Notes: generated by a model from the letters alone, not told the origin. Positions 1 to 12,786 are shown, numbered from the stretch's first letter. The stretch is DNA of 64,000 bases from Combretum micranthum (GCA_024138025.1 JAMXBD010000172.1:310001-374000); one strand, 5' to 3'. Numbers and translations: made by a program.

Positions 1-1968
1 AAATTTTGCTATTAGCATAAAATAGTTTTAAATATTAATAAATATATATTTAATGTTATATTTAAATTTTTTCTCTAATTTTTTTCTTCTTTTTTTTTTA
101 ATGTAATTAGCTGGAACCTTTGGTTCATCCAGTTTTGGGCTAAAGAACTACTAAGTATCATAAAACTAGCAGTTCCTAGCCGATTAAGAAACGACCAACT
201 AATTCGATTTGGTTCTTAATTCGAAACCAAACTAGGCGCTTGTTTAGAAGCATAGTACCTGTGGACCCAACTATTTTATGTAGTTCTACACCAAAACTTT
301 AGGGAAAAAGAAGAAAGAAAGAAAAGCAAGGAAAGAATCAAACAAAAAACATAGCAAATGAATATTATATAATTAAATGATATATAAAGTTTAAATTATT
401 TCCATCATTTAATGTATTATGAATAACAATGTGTGTGTATTTAAAGCATGTTTTGTTAGTTTAGTTTATATAGACTTCTATAAAAGAAAAATCTCATGCA
501 AATAATATGAGACTAAGTTGGATGGGGTTGTATATAAAAAAGGTTTTTCCGACTTATTTTTACTCTATTTTTAACATTTTATAATTCATTCTTTATATTT
601 TTTGTTTTTGTTTTAAGTTATTTTATTTATTTTATAGAAACCCTACTATTTGGGTCACAGAGCCAAGACTCGAGTCTAGGACCTAATGAGTCTAAGATTC
701 AGCACCAACATGCCTTAGTGTTGGTTCGAGCCTTAGGTCTCCATTTCTTAATTTTGACCTATAGGGTAAGGTGTCGAGTCGCTAGTTCTAGACGAGATCC
801 TAAGTCTACATGCAACAATGCATTTAGCAACTTTGAGCAAGATTCATGATGTTTTTATTGAGTTATAAATGTTTTAAATGAAAAGGAATGAACATTTGTA
901 TATACATTTTGGAACCTATTTTTTACTATTGGATGACTTCAAAGATTGATAGATGAGATAAACCTTTTAGGACGTGTTGGATCGTTATAGTGATTAATAA
1001 AAGTAATTCTATTCTCATAAGCCTAGATATAAGAACCTTCTTGGTAGGCATCGCATAACCCAAGCCCATGAATTAATCTTCGATTCACACAAGCTTACTG
1101 AAAAAGACTAAGAGCAAATAGAATAGTCGCAGATCTTCGTTCCAATTCCACTAAACCAATTTTTTCTATTACATTTTAATTTATGGAATTGACCCTTCGG
1201 TTCTATCACTAACCCAAGTCCAAAATAAATTATTGATGGGTAAATTATATCCACCACTTTTATAAATTTTATAGATCATACGGACACACACTACTTTTTG
1301 AAAATATAACTCTTAAACCTGTTTTTGCTTACATAAATTTTTACGTGACACTGATGGTAAAGTGGCATAGCCGTGTCGTCTTCAAATAATCATTAATAAT
1401 AATAATATTAAAATATTATGATTGCAAATAAATTAATTAAGTAAAATAAATCGGTAAAAATAAAATGAATAAATGAAGCCTTCGAAAAGCATTTGTAATT
1501 GCCAGAGCAATGCCGACCATATCAAACTCCATTACATCTTCATGTTCACCTTTTAACTTTGAAATTGTTAGCTAAGTTGTCCATTTTTAAACTATTATCA
1601 AACTCCCGTAGCTGCATAGGCTGGCTCCCGGGTATAAGCATTCAGCATTTAGCATGGTAATGAGTTTGCAACCATCCTAAAACACCGTTTGAGGAGTCTA
1701 CGAATGTATTATTGGGATGAACTGGCAAGCACCCCAAAGACTAAACTTTATCAAATAATTAATAGTAACAATAACTCTTCAATAGTATCAAATACGCATC
1801 ATAATAAAAACAAAATTTAACATAATAAAAAGGAAAGTTTAACTTATAAGAAAGGAATCGAAACTTCCAATAAAACCTAAAAGAATAATAACAGACAGTT
1901 TCAAGACTCATAGGCTAGAAGTACAAGTTACTTTATGTTACTGACTTTTTATTTTAATGTTATATTTA
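1..1968. other. AT-rich intergenic DNA, no gene seen
   Basis: No open frame or recognisable domain was found on either strand. The stretch around 1480-1740 is somewhat less AT-rich and may be a decayed gene or transposon fragment, but I could not match it to a family. Confidence 0.5.
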
Positions 1969-2425
1969 TGTTGCGTTTATTTGTAAAGACTGAATAGGAT
2001 AAGAGGAGCTAGACAATATAGTACAAAGAGTTTTTGATAGAACAATTCCCTTGTACCACGTTTAATATGTATAGTGCTGAACAAGGATTTTTATAACGTT
2101 CATTGTTTGGTATAGGCAAGTAAAGGACAAGACATCATATTTTGACCATTATGGCCATATATTGTAACATATTAATTCATTATACTATTTAAGAAAGAAG
2201 AAAGAGATGACCGAAAGTGGAGATAATTTTGGAATTTTCAAAATTAAAGTTGTTTGTCCTGTCCATTTGATTTTTGTACTATGAAATATATGAGACAACT
2301 TGTTTAAAGCTTATCCTGCTTTATGATTTTTTTGTCTAGTCCAATAACTAATAAAAGAAATCAAACAAAGGACTAGAGGGTTTGTCCTATCTTAACCCAT
2401 AAAATTTTTACAACCAAACGCAACC
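1969..2425. mobile_element. Tourist-like (PIF/Harbinger) MITE
   Basis: The left end reads TGTTGCGTTTATTTGTAAA. The reverse complement of the right end reads GGTTGCGTTTGGTTGTAAA, so the terminal inverted repeats match over about 18 bases with few differences. Both sides are flanked by the 3-bp target duplication TTA (1966-1968 and 2426-2428), the hallmark of PIF/Harbinger insertions. The 457-bp length and absence of an open frame fit a non-autonomous MITE. Family assignment rests on TIR and TSD only. Confidence 0.75.
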
Positions 2426-2480
2426 TTAGTACACAAAAACCTCATAAATAGAACAAAATGAATTGGAGTAAAATAAAAAA

Positions 2481-2503
2481 TTATATATATATATATATAT
2501 ATA
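2481..2503. repeat. (AT)n microsatellite
   Basis: Uninterrupted TA dinucleotide run of about 11 units, next to the right end of the Tourist-like MITE. Confidence 0.95.
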
Positions 2504-2604
2504 GAAATGTTATGGAATATAAAGTGCATATAGTGTGTTTGTTAAAATTGTCCAAAGGCATAATATATAAATATTAAATATATGATAAGATAAAGATATG
2601 ACTG

Positions 2605-2782
2605 CATTAATAAGATGGAATGAAAATTGTGATTTTGTTTTTGAGAATGCATAATCAAATTCACCTTTAAAGTTGAAATGGCTTATTCCAAGTGCCTTCT
2701 AGAAATGATTCCAAATATAGAAAAATGGAACTTAAAATCACAATTACATTCCAGTTCATTCCTATGTATCAAATATGGTGCA
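2605..2782. mobile_element. Probable short hairpin MITE
   Basis: AATTGTGATTTT near the left side is repeated as its exact complement AAAATCACAATT about 110 bp later. The surrounding bases (GGAATGA on the left, its complement TTCATTCC on the right) extend the inverted repeat. This looks like a small foldback MITE, perhaps also PIF/Harbinger. No clean target duplication was identified, so the ends are approximate. Confidence 0.45.
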
Positions 2783-3014
2783 AAAGATTTGCATAAAGTA
2801 ATTATTGAGTTGCAATTTTCAATATAATCTAGAAAAAATATACAATGAAGTTTTTGAAGTTTTTATGCAATAATTATACAATTTGATTTTTTGGAATTTT
2901 AGAATAAAGATAATTATATAGTTATTTTCTATTTTAAGGTACTTATATTACAGGTATGTCACACTTAATTTACATGAACATAAATATAGATGTTAGTGGA
3001 ACTTGGAAGGGCAT

Positions 3015-3110
3015 TTTTTTTTGGGCCACTACAATAGAAGAGAGGGATTTGAACCTAAAACCTCTCACTTGAAAGACCAGAAGATGACATAAGGCTACAA
3101 TGTCATTGGC
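3015..3110 (-). mobile_element. tRNA-derived SINE with 14-bp target duplication
   Basis: On the minus strand this short segment carries a pol III B-box-like stretch (GGTTCAAATCC) and ends in an A-tract (T8-9 on the plus strand at about 3014-3022). It is bracketed by ACTTGGAAGGGCAT (3001-3014) and ACTTGAAAGGGCAT (3111-3124), a 13/14 match that continues into shared T residues. Together these give the structure of a retroposed SINE of about 95 bp. The A box is weak. A related copy lies at 49465-49557. Confidence 0.65.
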
Positions 3111-3124
3111 ACTTGAAAGGGCAT

Positions 3125-3959
3125 TTACTTCAAGAAATGTAAACAGGTAATAAAGGTCATAATAGTTTTTTTCCCTCTTTATTATCCTTATCTTTTCCTT
3201 TTCTTTACTCATATACAGTTATGGTTGGCCAAAAAATATACAATCATGGTTGTTGTAGTTGTAGACTTATAGTCCTCAACCCTCATCATACTGATAGTGT
3301 TACGTGAGCAATACCTATATTTCTGTATCATTATTGTTACTCTCTAGCTTTTCCCCGCATGTATCACGTAAGACACATACTTCCTATATATGCCCAAGAT
3401 TCTTTTTTTTTTTTCCATTTTTCCTTTTTCTTTTTCTAATGAATTTGCTCTCATTTTTTCATCAATAATAACGGACATCCACGAATGGACTCTTGCATGT
3501 TGTTTGAAAATGCACCATATTCTTGGTAAAAGACAAAACATCCCCTAAATGTCAAAGTTGAACCTCAATAGGAAATTTATTTGTCAATTTGTGGTGCTTA
3601 CTAAAAAATTGCATCTATTTTAGTTTATATTAAAGTTGCATCTTCAAGATGCGATTTAAGCTTATAATTAACACATGCAGTGAATGTTTTCTTTTGATAA
3701 TTTTGATGATGGTGAATTTATGTGTCTAAATGTGACATGATGGATGTGGAATTTGGTTGTTGTTCAAAGATCAAAGTCTATTGATGTTGTGAAATTTGAC
3801 AGTTTGCAATCCATGTCAGTTGTTTTAGTGCAGCAAGGAGGAGTAGTTTTGATTATATCTGCTATGGTTGTGGTGATTCATGTAAGGTGTGGCTGTTGTT
3901 GTTCGCATGTGGGTTTGTTCAAGTTGTAGTGTTACCAAGGGTCAATCTAGGTTGAAGAA
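3125..3959. other. Intergenic DNA, no gene seen
   Basis: Two short open frames occur here (3344-3541 minus, 3744-3929 plus), but neither shows a domain, composition or start context suggesting a gene. Confidence 0.5.
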
Positions 3960-5400
3960 GATGGTGGGTGTGGAGAGTAAGGTGATAGGGTACCTCCTTC
4001 CCTTTGCCTCTGTAAGGCCTTACATAACTAGACATTGTTGTTGACAAGGATCTTATAAGACGTTATTGCCACACATTCCATCATTCATTTGGTTCATGTG
4101 TCAAAAAAGCCTAATTTAATTAGAACACTTTTAAGGAAATCTCATTCCCTTCAATCATAGGCTTTATTCATGTCTAGTTTTAGGCCATAATAAGTCTTGC
4201 TTCTGCTTTGTAGGCAATGATAATGTTATCATGAATAACACAACCAAACACGAAGGTACTTTAGGGTTCTAAGATGAGACCACTTAGGTTGGATTTCAAC
4301 CTATTGATTATCACTCTAGATATGATTTTATAAGTGAAGTTACAAAGACTTATGGAGCCAAAGTGCCCAACCTCATGTGGGGATGTGATTTTAGGAATAA
4401 GAACAACTTTAGTGAAATTGACTGCAAAAAGAAGGATAGCTTAATTGAATAATCAGATGACCACTTCTTCAACACTTTTACCCACGATATGTTAGTACTG
4501 CTAGTAACCATCAGGAATTGGCACCTTTTAAAGCCCCATGTTGAAAGGTTACATTCTTAACTTGATTAGGCTTGGGAGGTTTGTCCAACAAATCATTTAA
4601 GTGATTTTTTTTAGGAGTGGTTGGGGGGGCACAGGCGCATTAGGGGGCATCTAATTTGAAAAGGCTTGCATAGAACCGTTGAAGGTTCCCATATGATCTT
4701 CTCATCATCTATCTAATTACCATTTTCGTTCATTAGGGTTAGGGTTTCGTTGCTTATTGTTGCATGAGTGGATTGATGAGAGAATTTTGTTACGATCTCC
4801 TTCTTTTAGCCACTTAACCCTAAACCTTTGCTTTCAATACAACTCCTCTTTTTCAGTAGTTTAGTTGGTTGATGAGTATTTTTTTTTTCCTGATTGTGGT
4901 CTCTTTGGCTTCTCTTTTTGAATTCCAATTAGCTCTTTTATGATTCTCCAAATCTCTCAGATATTGTTTGGAAGGACTTTTTGCTCCACTCCATTAAGTT
5001 TAGTTTATATCTCCTCGGTTTAAAACCAACAGGATAAGGGTGCAGTAAAGGTAATAGGTTTGCCTAAGCTTCTCCAATAACATCCCTGCAATTTTATGAT
5101 GTAGTCCACATATGTTCAAACTTGAATCTTTTCTTGCTCCTCTTATTTGAGTAACAAGACTTAGTGACAAGAGTTACATGATCGGAAACCCGCCGTCTCA
5201 CTATGTAGTACTTGAGTCCTTAGGAAGATATGTAGCCATTCCTATGACAAAAAAGCCCCATAAATTCTCTCAAATACTATCTTGTCTTCTTTTCTCTTGT
5301 TAGACCGTGTAAAGCATGGCCCTTGAAAACCCAAGTTGTTTAGCTTGGCATTCATGATCATGGAACCAAATTGCTCCATCAGCCTTATACATTTAGGCGG
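3960..5400 (-). mobile_element. L1-type LINE remnant (endonuclease tail to RT)
   Basis: Reading the minus strand from about 5400 downwards gives, across frameshifts, the end of an L1-type endonuclease (LGFQGPCFTRSNKR, matching the family's LGFxGPxFTWxNxR). Next come the early RT blocks around 4430-4300 (VLIPKI, SLCNFTYKIISRVI). Then follows IHDNIIIA at about 4210-4235, equivalent to the conserved DNIIxAxE block, and an eroded substrate-binding region near 4010-4090. Stops and frameshifts are frequent, so it cannot encode a working ORF2. The element is truncated on both sides and I see no tail or target duplication. This order of blocks is diagnostic for plant L1 elements. Confidence 0.75.
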
Positions 5401-8259
5401 CATCCCTACCCCACCCTTCCCCCAACCTAATAAACTAAATTTATTTTTATCATCTTCAAATGCGCTAAATTAAATTCCAAAATTAATCTAGTTGTTTCCT
5501 CAGCTCATTCAACCTCAAATTACTATTAAGGCCATAACCAAATAATCAATCCAACTCATTAACCATCCTACTCCTAAACCCGCCTAAAAATCTTATAGAA
5601 ACTAAACACGTCACTATTCTTATCCATTTCAATTTTCAATAGAATTTTAACTAACATTATCCTTTTGTCAACCCATACACTCTAAAACATTCCTAATATT
5701 ACTAGCTAATGCCTTGTCTTCGTCCTACTTTTTTTTTGCAAAATAAAACCTTAATGCATCATACAGTAGGCACCACTTTACCTCCCATCTACCAAAAAAT
5801 TTCTAGTCATTTTTTCTATCAAAACAAACCCTAAAACATTACAAACTCATTCCTCCTATTAAAACCTTAATAGGTACTAACGCCTCTATATTTTAATTAT
5901 CTTTTAAACCAACTAAAAACCCCATTAATCTCTATTTTTTCTTTTTAAAAATTAAGGAGGAAAAAAAAAAACTTCATCAAAATCCTAGGAGTAGAGTAGT
6001 GAAGGCTATAATCTTGGATTGCATTGCATTGCTACTACAGATAAGTATTATATATTGATTAATTTGCATAGGAATTAAATGTATTAGTAAATAATCTGAT
6101 ATAATGGTAAAAAAACAGGTAATAAAATATACGATATCAATAAAATATTATAAATTATTTAGCATAAGTGAAATATATTGATTTTGACATTTTTCTTGTA
6201 TGATTTAATGAGCGTATGATATAAATGTGTTTAATATGGAATTAAGTGAGATATATGTTGTTTTAATATTTTTATATAGTTTTTCTCATTTTTTTTCATG
6301 ATGAAATTGAATAAATATGAATATAATAAATTTGGATTGAAAATATGCATATAGAAATGCATGTTTTGTGATATTAGTTAAGGTATCAAATGAATTTATT
6401 TTTGGATGAAATTCATGGAAATGATAGTTTAATGCTTTGGGATGTAAACTAGAAAGTTTGGTAATTTTTCAAATTTTTTTACTATTTTTAAAGGCCTAAA
6501 AGGTATATTTCTTAGGAAAAATAAATAAAATATAAAAAAATTTATTTTGCATGAAATTTTTATACATATCTAGTAGTAAATTGAAAATTTTTGTAAATTT
6601 TTAAGGTCATTTACTATTTTTAAAAAAATATTTTATTTCAAATTGCATCGTGAAAAACGTACTATAGCTTGTCTGTTTCAAATGGCTAAATCTGCCACTT
6701 TTTGACCACCACCCCTTGTCGGCAGCCACCATTAGAAAGTTATTTTTAAGTGTGACAAGTGAACCAAACTGAAAATCTCATCAAACTGAATCGAACCGAC
6801 TTTGAAGTGATCACGCATGCAGTATATCCCCCTATTTTTAGTCTTGTTTCTAAATGAAAAATCACTAGTTTAGATTAAATAATTTATTAAATTGCTAAAC
6901 GAACTTGATTAGCATAAAATTAGCTGTAATATGTTAATTTAGGTATTCATTAAATTAAAAATGGATGATATAAGTTAACGAGCTAATTAGACTAATTTAG
7001 GCATAATTAGGCTTATGGAAGTAAAAAATGGAATTCTAACATATTATGGGCTTAAATTAATAAAATGAATTAATATGGACCTTAAGATAGTGAATGGACT
7101 TAAAATAATGATTTAGGGCTCAAATTAGTTAAATGGACTCAAACGAGCCAAATGTGTCAAACTGAGCTAATATATGTTTGTAATTAGATAAATAGACTTA
7201 AAGTGAGGTTCAATGTTGAAATGGACTTTATTATTAAGATGCGCTTAAAAGACTTAAAAATCGGATTATGGATTATTTTAGGGTCAAATGAGCTAAAATA
7301 ACTTGAATGGGTCTAAGTAGTAAAAATAGGTTCAATATGACTTAAATGATCTAAAATGGGCTAAGATGGTAAGAATAGGTCTAGTTTGACCAAAATAACC
7401 TACAATGGACATAGAAATGAAATTAGGTTCAACTTGGCTAATATTAATAATTTTTGCTTTAATAATTGGTTTTGGACCTAAATACTAAAATAAGATCTAA
7501 ATTAACTAGCTAACTACAAATAAGCTAAATTAGATAAAATTGATTTTGGGACGGATCTGTACGAGCTTATTGACGAGTGGAGTCGTAGGAACGCTGGATT
7601 TTGTGTTTTACTTAATTGAAAGTTGTAATTCTCCTTTTCAAACTTGTATTTCTTTTGAGAGACTAATTTGTGCATGTGAGTGTAAAATCCTTTATCAAGT
7701 AACTTATATTGATTATTACCTCGCTTGATACTTTCGTTATTTTTCCTCGCTTAATCAAATGTTTTCAAAATCTAATTAAACAATTTTAGAATCTAAAATT
7801 GGTTAGCAAACAATCCCAATAAACAAAAAGTTTAGGGTAACCTTAACATATAGCAGTTAAATGTTATACATGGCAAATATGAACAGGCCTTAACCCTATT
7901 TAAGGCATGATAATCATAGTCTCACATGTGTGGCTGCTAAAGATAGACACTCTTATTTGCGACCTATGCCTAAATTTGAATTGCCCGTTTCTGTGACCCA
8001 CATGAACCATGCTTGCCGACTTGAACTTAACTAGTGGAGCATGACCATGTACATCACACAATCTCTCTATCTCCAAGTTTCATTTGTATTTTTCCAATGA
8101 TATATCGTCTTTTGCTTTTGTTTTTTTTCTCTTTATTTTTCAAAAAATAATATATAAGTGCTGCTATAAATATAAATACATAAATTTTAAATAGCAATTA
8201 TTTTTTGTTGTTTTAATTGTATATGTTTATATAATATGTGATAAATATAAAACACACAT
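5401..8259. other. Intergenic DNA with degenerate short repeats
   Basis: No gene is seen. From about 6950 to 7450 the sequence keeps returning to variants of AAATGGACTTAAAATGAG and AATGGGCTAAG at irregular spacing, giving a low-complexity, imperfectly repetitive block that may be old LTR or satellite-like DNA. An unsupported 62-codon frame lies at 7540-7728 (+). Confidence 0.45.
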
Positions 8260-8448
8260 TGCTAACGAGTTAACGAGCTTACTATCAAATCTTGCAAACC
8301 TCTTCAATAACTTGTTCACAAGTCAGCTTGCAAGACTCAACCGAAGCTCAAAACTATTTAAATAAACGAGCTTTACTTTAACTTCAAACTCAGCTCATTT
8401 ACTAATCAAGCTGAAGTAATTGCGGAGTAGCTTGGCTTATTTGCAACA
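8260..8448. mobile_element. Possible hAT-type MITE remnant
   Basis: The segment is full of AACGAGCTTACT / AGCTCA-type words. On its right side it ends in GGCTTATTTGCAACACTA, whose complement (TAGTGTTGCAAATAAGCC) resembles the terminus of plant hAT-derived non-autonomous elements. The left terminus and the 8-bp target duplication are not recognisable, so this is a weak call. Confidence 0.3.
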
Positions 8449-10316
8449 CTAGTAACCAATTACCAAACAAATGACAAATGTTTTTTTTTTTTTTCGTTTC
8501 TAAAACATCACAGTATTTCCCCTTAGGCTACCCTAGTTTTGTTCCTCTCATAGCTATAGTGAACTTAAATTTAAAGGCTTAATATCTATTTCAAGGTGCT
8601 ACGAAAGTAGCTACCATTTTTCATTTCAGAACAACAAAGATGACGTGAAATGATTAAACTTTTGATTTACTTCATACTCATGGAGACCATATACTACTAG
8701 TCTAAAACAATGGGCAACCTGCCTTTTTTTTTTTTTTCTTTTTTAGCAGATAAAAATATGTAACTTTATTGAACATTTAACCAAGATCATCAACCATACA
8801 AAAGCCTAAACTGGCCCAATAAGAAGCAAAGAAAGCAAAGTCTAAAGTGAATAGCTTCTGGAGGGAGAATGAGGTTTTTAACCACCAATCAAAAGGACAC
8901 ATTCTCCTCTTAAAAAAGAAGCTACCCAATCTGCAACCTATTTAGATAAACAATTAATGAGCCAAAACTCTAAATTACAAAAAAATGATAGAAGACAAGG
9001 AAAACTAATATTCATCAAAGAAAGGTGCAGAGAGTTAACGTAACATGCTCACATCACCTTCACAAGCTTGGAACAAATTGCTACAATCCAATAAGAAAAC
9101 TGCATATTTGACTTAGAAAATATTTGCTATCTTTAAGGCCGAGCTCAAAGCTGCACATTCATTAGCTTCAACCGATGGAAAAAACCTAAAACTCACATCA
9201 CCTTTTACCAACTAGCCCTATGCATTCCTCATAACTACACCAATACTAGCAAGGAGACTTGGCCCAGCCCAAGAAACATCCACAAAAAATAACAAAAGAT
9301 TAGCCAACTGTAAATCACTATCTCTCAGTGCTTTGTTCCATCCGCTTAAACCCTATAGATCTTTTCAAACACAACTAGCTTCAACGGCATAAAAAACTCA
9401 TCTTTATCACCCCAATCAAACTTGTTTAACGGTGGTATCACTACCTATTGAAACTTTGTTTTCAAACCCCCATAACACACCTTCTCTTTTTTCTATGCAT
9501 GAAGATGACAAATCATAGAATGGGGATTAGGGAAATGATCATTAAACAAAGTATCACATTGCTTCTTCTATATATACCACATGACCTCCCCTAAACTAGT
9601 CACAAGCTCCATACTTTCCTGCTTCAACAAACTCTCCTCTTCACCCAATCGAAGGAACCAATCAACAATAAAAGAAACACTGTTTTTCTCATATTTAAGG
9701 TTTAGAAATCCAAACCAAACACATACTGCCCATAGGAAACAAAGCAAGGTACGTTTAATGGATTATATTTCTCTACAGAAATAACATAAAGGACTAACCT
9801 TTACTCTTCTATTCAACAGATTAAGCATAGTAGGAATAATGTTCGACAAGGCTAACCAAACAAAATGCTTGATTTTAAAGTCTCAAATATAGGTATACTT
9901 CTAATAGCATTCTGCTCTTCTTCTAAAAAAACATGGTTAAGATGTTGAAATTTCCAAGTTCAAATTTCTCTGTCTATCAAATTCCTTACCCTGATGTTTG
10001 GGTCAATGACAGTGCTTTTTTAGATAAGATGTCCATTAATGTGAGGAACCCATTTGTCTTTCCCCACCAACATTGACTCACCATCTCCAATCTGCTGCAA
10101 AGCCTCTTTAAAAAGACTATCTCTACCTTCTAGGATGCTGCTTCAAACCTAAGAAGCTCAGCTACCTTTCCTAGCATCACTCAATCTCATATTAGGATAA
10201 TAGATACCCTTTAGTACTTTAGCCCATAGAGCATTTGGCAAGTTATGTAATTGCCAAGCTAACTTAGTAAGGAGAGCCATATTGAATTCATGCAAATCGT
10301 TGAACCTAATACCCCC

Positions 10317-10550
10317 TTACTCCTTGGCCATAGTCAATTTCCTCCATTCGAGCCAATGCACTTTAAGTTCATCCTTCTGTTGGCCACAACAAAATTTAGC
10401 AATAAAAGTATGCACTTGATGACACCATTTCAAAGGGAATCTTAAGATACTTATAAAATGAGTTGGTATTGCATCCACCGCTACCTTAATGAGGATTTCC
10501 CTTCTTGCTTCATCGAGCAAACTTCGTTTCCATCCTTGAAGCTTTTTCAC
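10317..10550 (-). pseudogene. LINE ORF2 fragment, region after RT
   Basis: A 77-codon open stretch of the LINE at 8725-11597. KLQGWKRSLLDEARREILIK followed by AIPTHFISILRFPL and KVHWLEWRKL is the well-conserved segment downstream of the RT core in plant L1 ORF2 proteins, just before the zinc-binding region. It is a surviving piece of ORF2, not an independent gene. Confidence 0.85.
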
Positions 10551-11086
10551 AATCTACTACTTCGAAAAACCCGTAGCATCACATTTTGATCTTCTCCAAA
10601 TAGTAGCCTAGATCCTCCATCTTAGGTATCTTTAAGATAGAGCCAAAGAGATTTCTACACTAATCAAAATCATTTTGCTATAAAACACAATTGATTTATC
10701 AAAATTAATTTCTTTTCTTAAAGCTGCACAAAACTCCATCAAAAGGTTCTTAGGGATTGTAACATTGCTTTCATCTACCTCAACAAAAAAGCAAGGAACC
10801 ATTAGCAAACAAAATGTGGGTTAGAATAGGACACTAGCTTTCATAGTTAAACCTTTAAGTCTTCCTTCCCCAACTATCTTAAGCAGACCTTTAGACAATA
10901 CATCAATAACTAAGATAAACAAAGAAAGGGATAAAGGATCCCTTCTCTAAGTCCTTTGGAAGGAAAAATAGGACCTATAGTTTGCCATTAATATTGATAT
11001 CAAACTAACACTAGCCATGCATTCCATTATCTAGTGGGTCCATTGTTCATCAAAACCCATCTTAAAATCACAACCTATAGAAAAGA

Positions 11087-11296
11087 CTACTCAAGTCGAT
11101 CATATGCTTTGCTCATATCTATTTTAATGGCACATGAGGCTTTCCTACTAGATTTCCTATTTTTTAGATAGTGAAAAACTTCATGTGCAATGATAATGTT
11201 GTCATGCGTCATCCTACCTAATATAAAAGCACTTTGTTTTCCAAATATAAGTTCATTAAGAAAGGGTTTTAATTTATTAGTTAGAATTTTGGACAT
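11087..11296 (-). pseudogene. LINE reverse transcriptase core fragment
   Basis: A 69-codon open stretch. ILTNKLKPFLNELI, QSAFILGRMTHDNIIIAHE and IKIDMSKAYDRLE match three consecutive conserved RT blocks of plant L1 elements, including the first catalytic aspartate in DMSKAYD. The second catalytic pair lies at 10798-10809 in another frame and is mutated (FANG). The ORF2 it belongs to is broken by many stops. Confidence 0.88.
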
Positions 11297-11598
11297 GATT
11301 TTGTAAAAGTTATGGCAAAGACTAATAGGTCAAAAATGAGACACTAAAGTGGGATTTTGAGTCTTAGGAATCAACACAAGATTAGTGTTATTAAATTTAG
11401 AGAAAATTTACTTGATATGAAGAAATTTTGGACCGCTACCTTCACAGAAGAGCCAGTAAAGTCCTAATAAGTCTAATAAAAAATTCCTAGATAGCCATTA
11501 GGACTCGGTGCTTTCAAACCACCTAACTAAAAAACAGCAGCTCGAACTTCCTTTACCTTTATTAGAGCACACAACACCTCATTCATTTCATTAGTAAT

Positions 11599-11880
11599 TG
11601 TTAGAATCTCTCTTTAAGATGCTTTGATGATAACAAAAAGATCAAGATTTATTAATGAATTTGTTAAGTATGTTGTGTTTTTATATCATAACAAGTCAAG
11701 CAAAGTTAAGTTTTCAAAGTTTAAAGTAAGAAAAATTAAGGTCAGATGAAAACTCAGAAGGTTTCTGGAAATGAGCAACAAATATGTCATACTCAAAATA
11801 TAATTCGAAGACTGACTCAGAGAGTGATACATATATTAGTGATACATAATGATTTTTTATGTAACTAAATTTATATTCAC
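11599..11880 (+). mobile_element. Probable 5' fragment of a Ty1/copia (SIRE-type) LTR
   Basis: The segment opens with TGTTAGAATC and carries GATGATAACAAA about 30 bp in, the typical opening of SIRE/Maximus-type copia LTRs. The solo LTR at 32134-33870 opens in the same way. No matching 3' end was found, so this is a truncated LTR. It marks the 5' limit of the LINE at 8725-11597. Confidence 0.45.
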
Positions 11881-12516
11881 TAAGTCTTAAAAACACTCTT
11901 TAAATTAATTAATTTACTAATTTATCGATTAATTAATAACTCTCTAAATTAATCAAATTTCATAGTCCCAACGTTATTAAATAGAGGTTTTACTGTATTA
12001 TCCTTACGAGGTCATATTTTTAAGCAAACTCTACCAGGTCACGAGTCTATTAAGAGTGACCCAAAATTGGCCTAGCATGAGGTAAGCAAATCGATTCACA
12101 AGTCAGTTCATGGCCTATTGAACAGAGAATAATTTTTATAAAAAAAAATTAAGAAAAAAGATTATAAAAATATTCTTTTTAAAAGATAAAATATAAATTT
12201 GAAAAAAAAAATAAAATAAAGATAAACTTTTAAAAAATTATTAAAATAAAATTTTAACTTAAAATAAAATTGAGTCCAAATACAATAATCTTTAGCCCAT
12301 TTGATGAGAGTATAATTAAAGATGTGCATTTATCTATACACAAGCACATCCACTTTTACATGTAGATTTAGCAATGTGAGACTAGAAAACACTCAAGATA
12401 CAAAAAAAATCCCATGAAGACAAAAATAAGTCCCACATTGTTAAGAAACAAAGAAACACTTGGTTAAAAGTTTATATAAATACAACCACACATACTTCTC
12501 ACCATATTTACTGCAT
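11881..12516. other. AT-rich intergenic DNA
   Basis: No gene is recognisable. Runs of A and short AT-rich words dominate, and 12040-12130 has some less AT-rich words that may derive from an old DNA transposon. Confidence 0.4.
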
Positions 12517-12570
12517 ATGTTGTTAATAATAACAACTTATTTAATGTTGTTAATAATAACAACTTATTTA
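12517..12570. repeat. Perfect 27-bp tandem duplication
   Basis: A 27-bp unit beginning ATGTTGTTAATAATAACAAC occurs twice head to tail without a mismatch, and a third partial copy (ATGTTGTG) begins at 12571. Each unit has an imperfect palindromic core (GTTGTTA/TAACAAC). The perfect identity implies a recent local duplication. Confidence 0.95.
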
Positions 12571-12786
12571 ATGTTGTGAAAAGCAATACTTTTTTACTAT
12601 TCACATAAAAATAGTTTAAAATTTTCTTTACTTACATTTATTTTTTCTTAACTTTTTTTTAAATTGGCCTACCCGAGTTGACCCGTTGAGTTAATGGTTT
12701 GGGGAGTCAACTTGTGCATGAACCAGCAACCCACCAGGTCATTTGGCAAGTCATAACCCCCACAGTGGAGACTCCCATGTCTACAC

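Larger units (their letters stand above)
8725..11597 (-). mobile_element. L1-type LINE remnant, 3' part with poly(A) tail
   Basis: A minus-strand non-LTR retrotransposon, 5'-truncated within the region upstream of the RT core. In order of translation (descending coordinates): the KAPxPNG block near 11500; RT core at 11296-11087; a block HILFANGSLLFC near 10790-10820, where the catalytic FADD of L1 RT has become FANG; INFDKSIVFYSK near 10690-10710; the LxGWKxxLLxxAxREILIK region at 10550-10317; and an RNase H-like EANECAALSSALK near 9130-9180. A T-tract at about 8725-8748 is the complement of the poly(A) tail. The upstream side abuts a copia-like LTR end at 11599. Confidence 0.85.

Noticed and set aside
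3041..3075. tRNA gene on the minus strand
   Set aside because: Only a B-box-like stretch is present. There is no cloverleaf or anticodon arm, and the segment has the target duplication and A-tract of a SINE.
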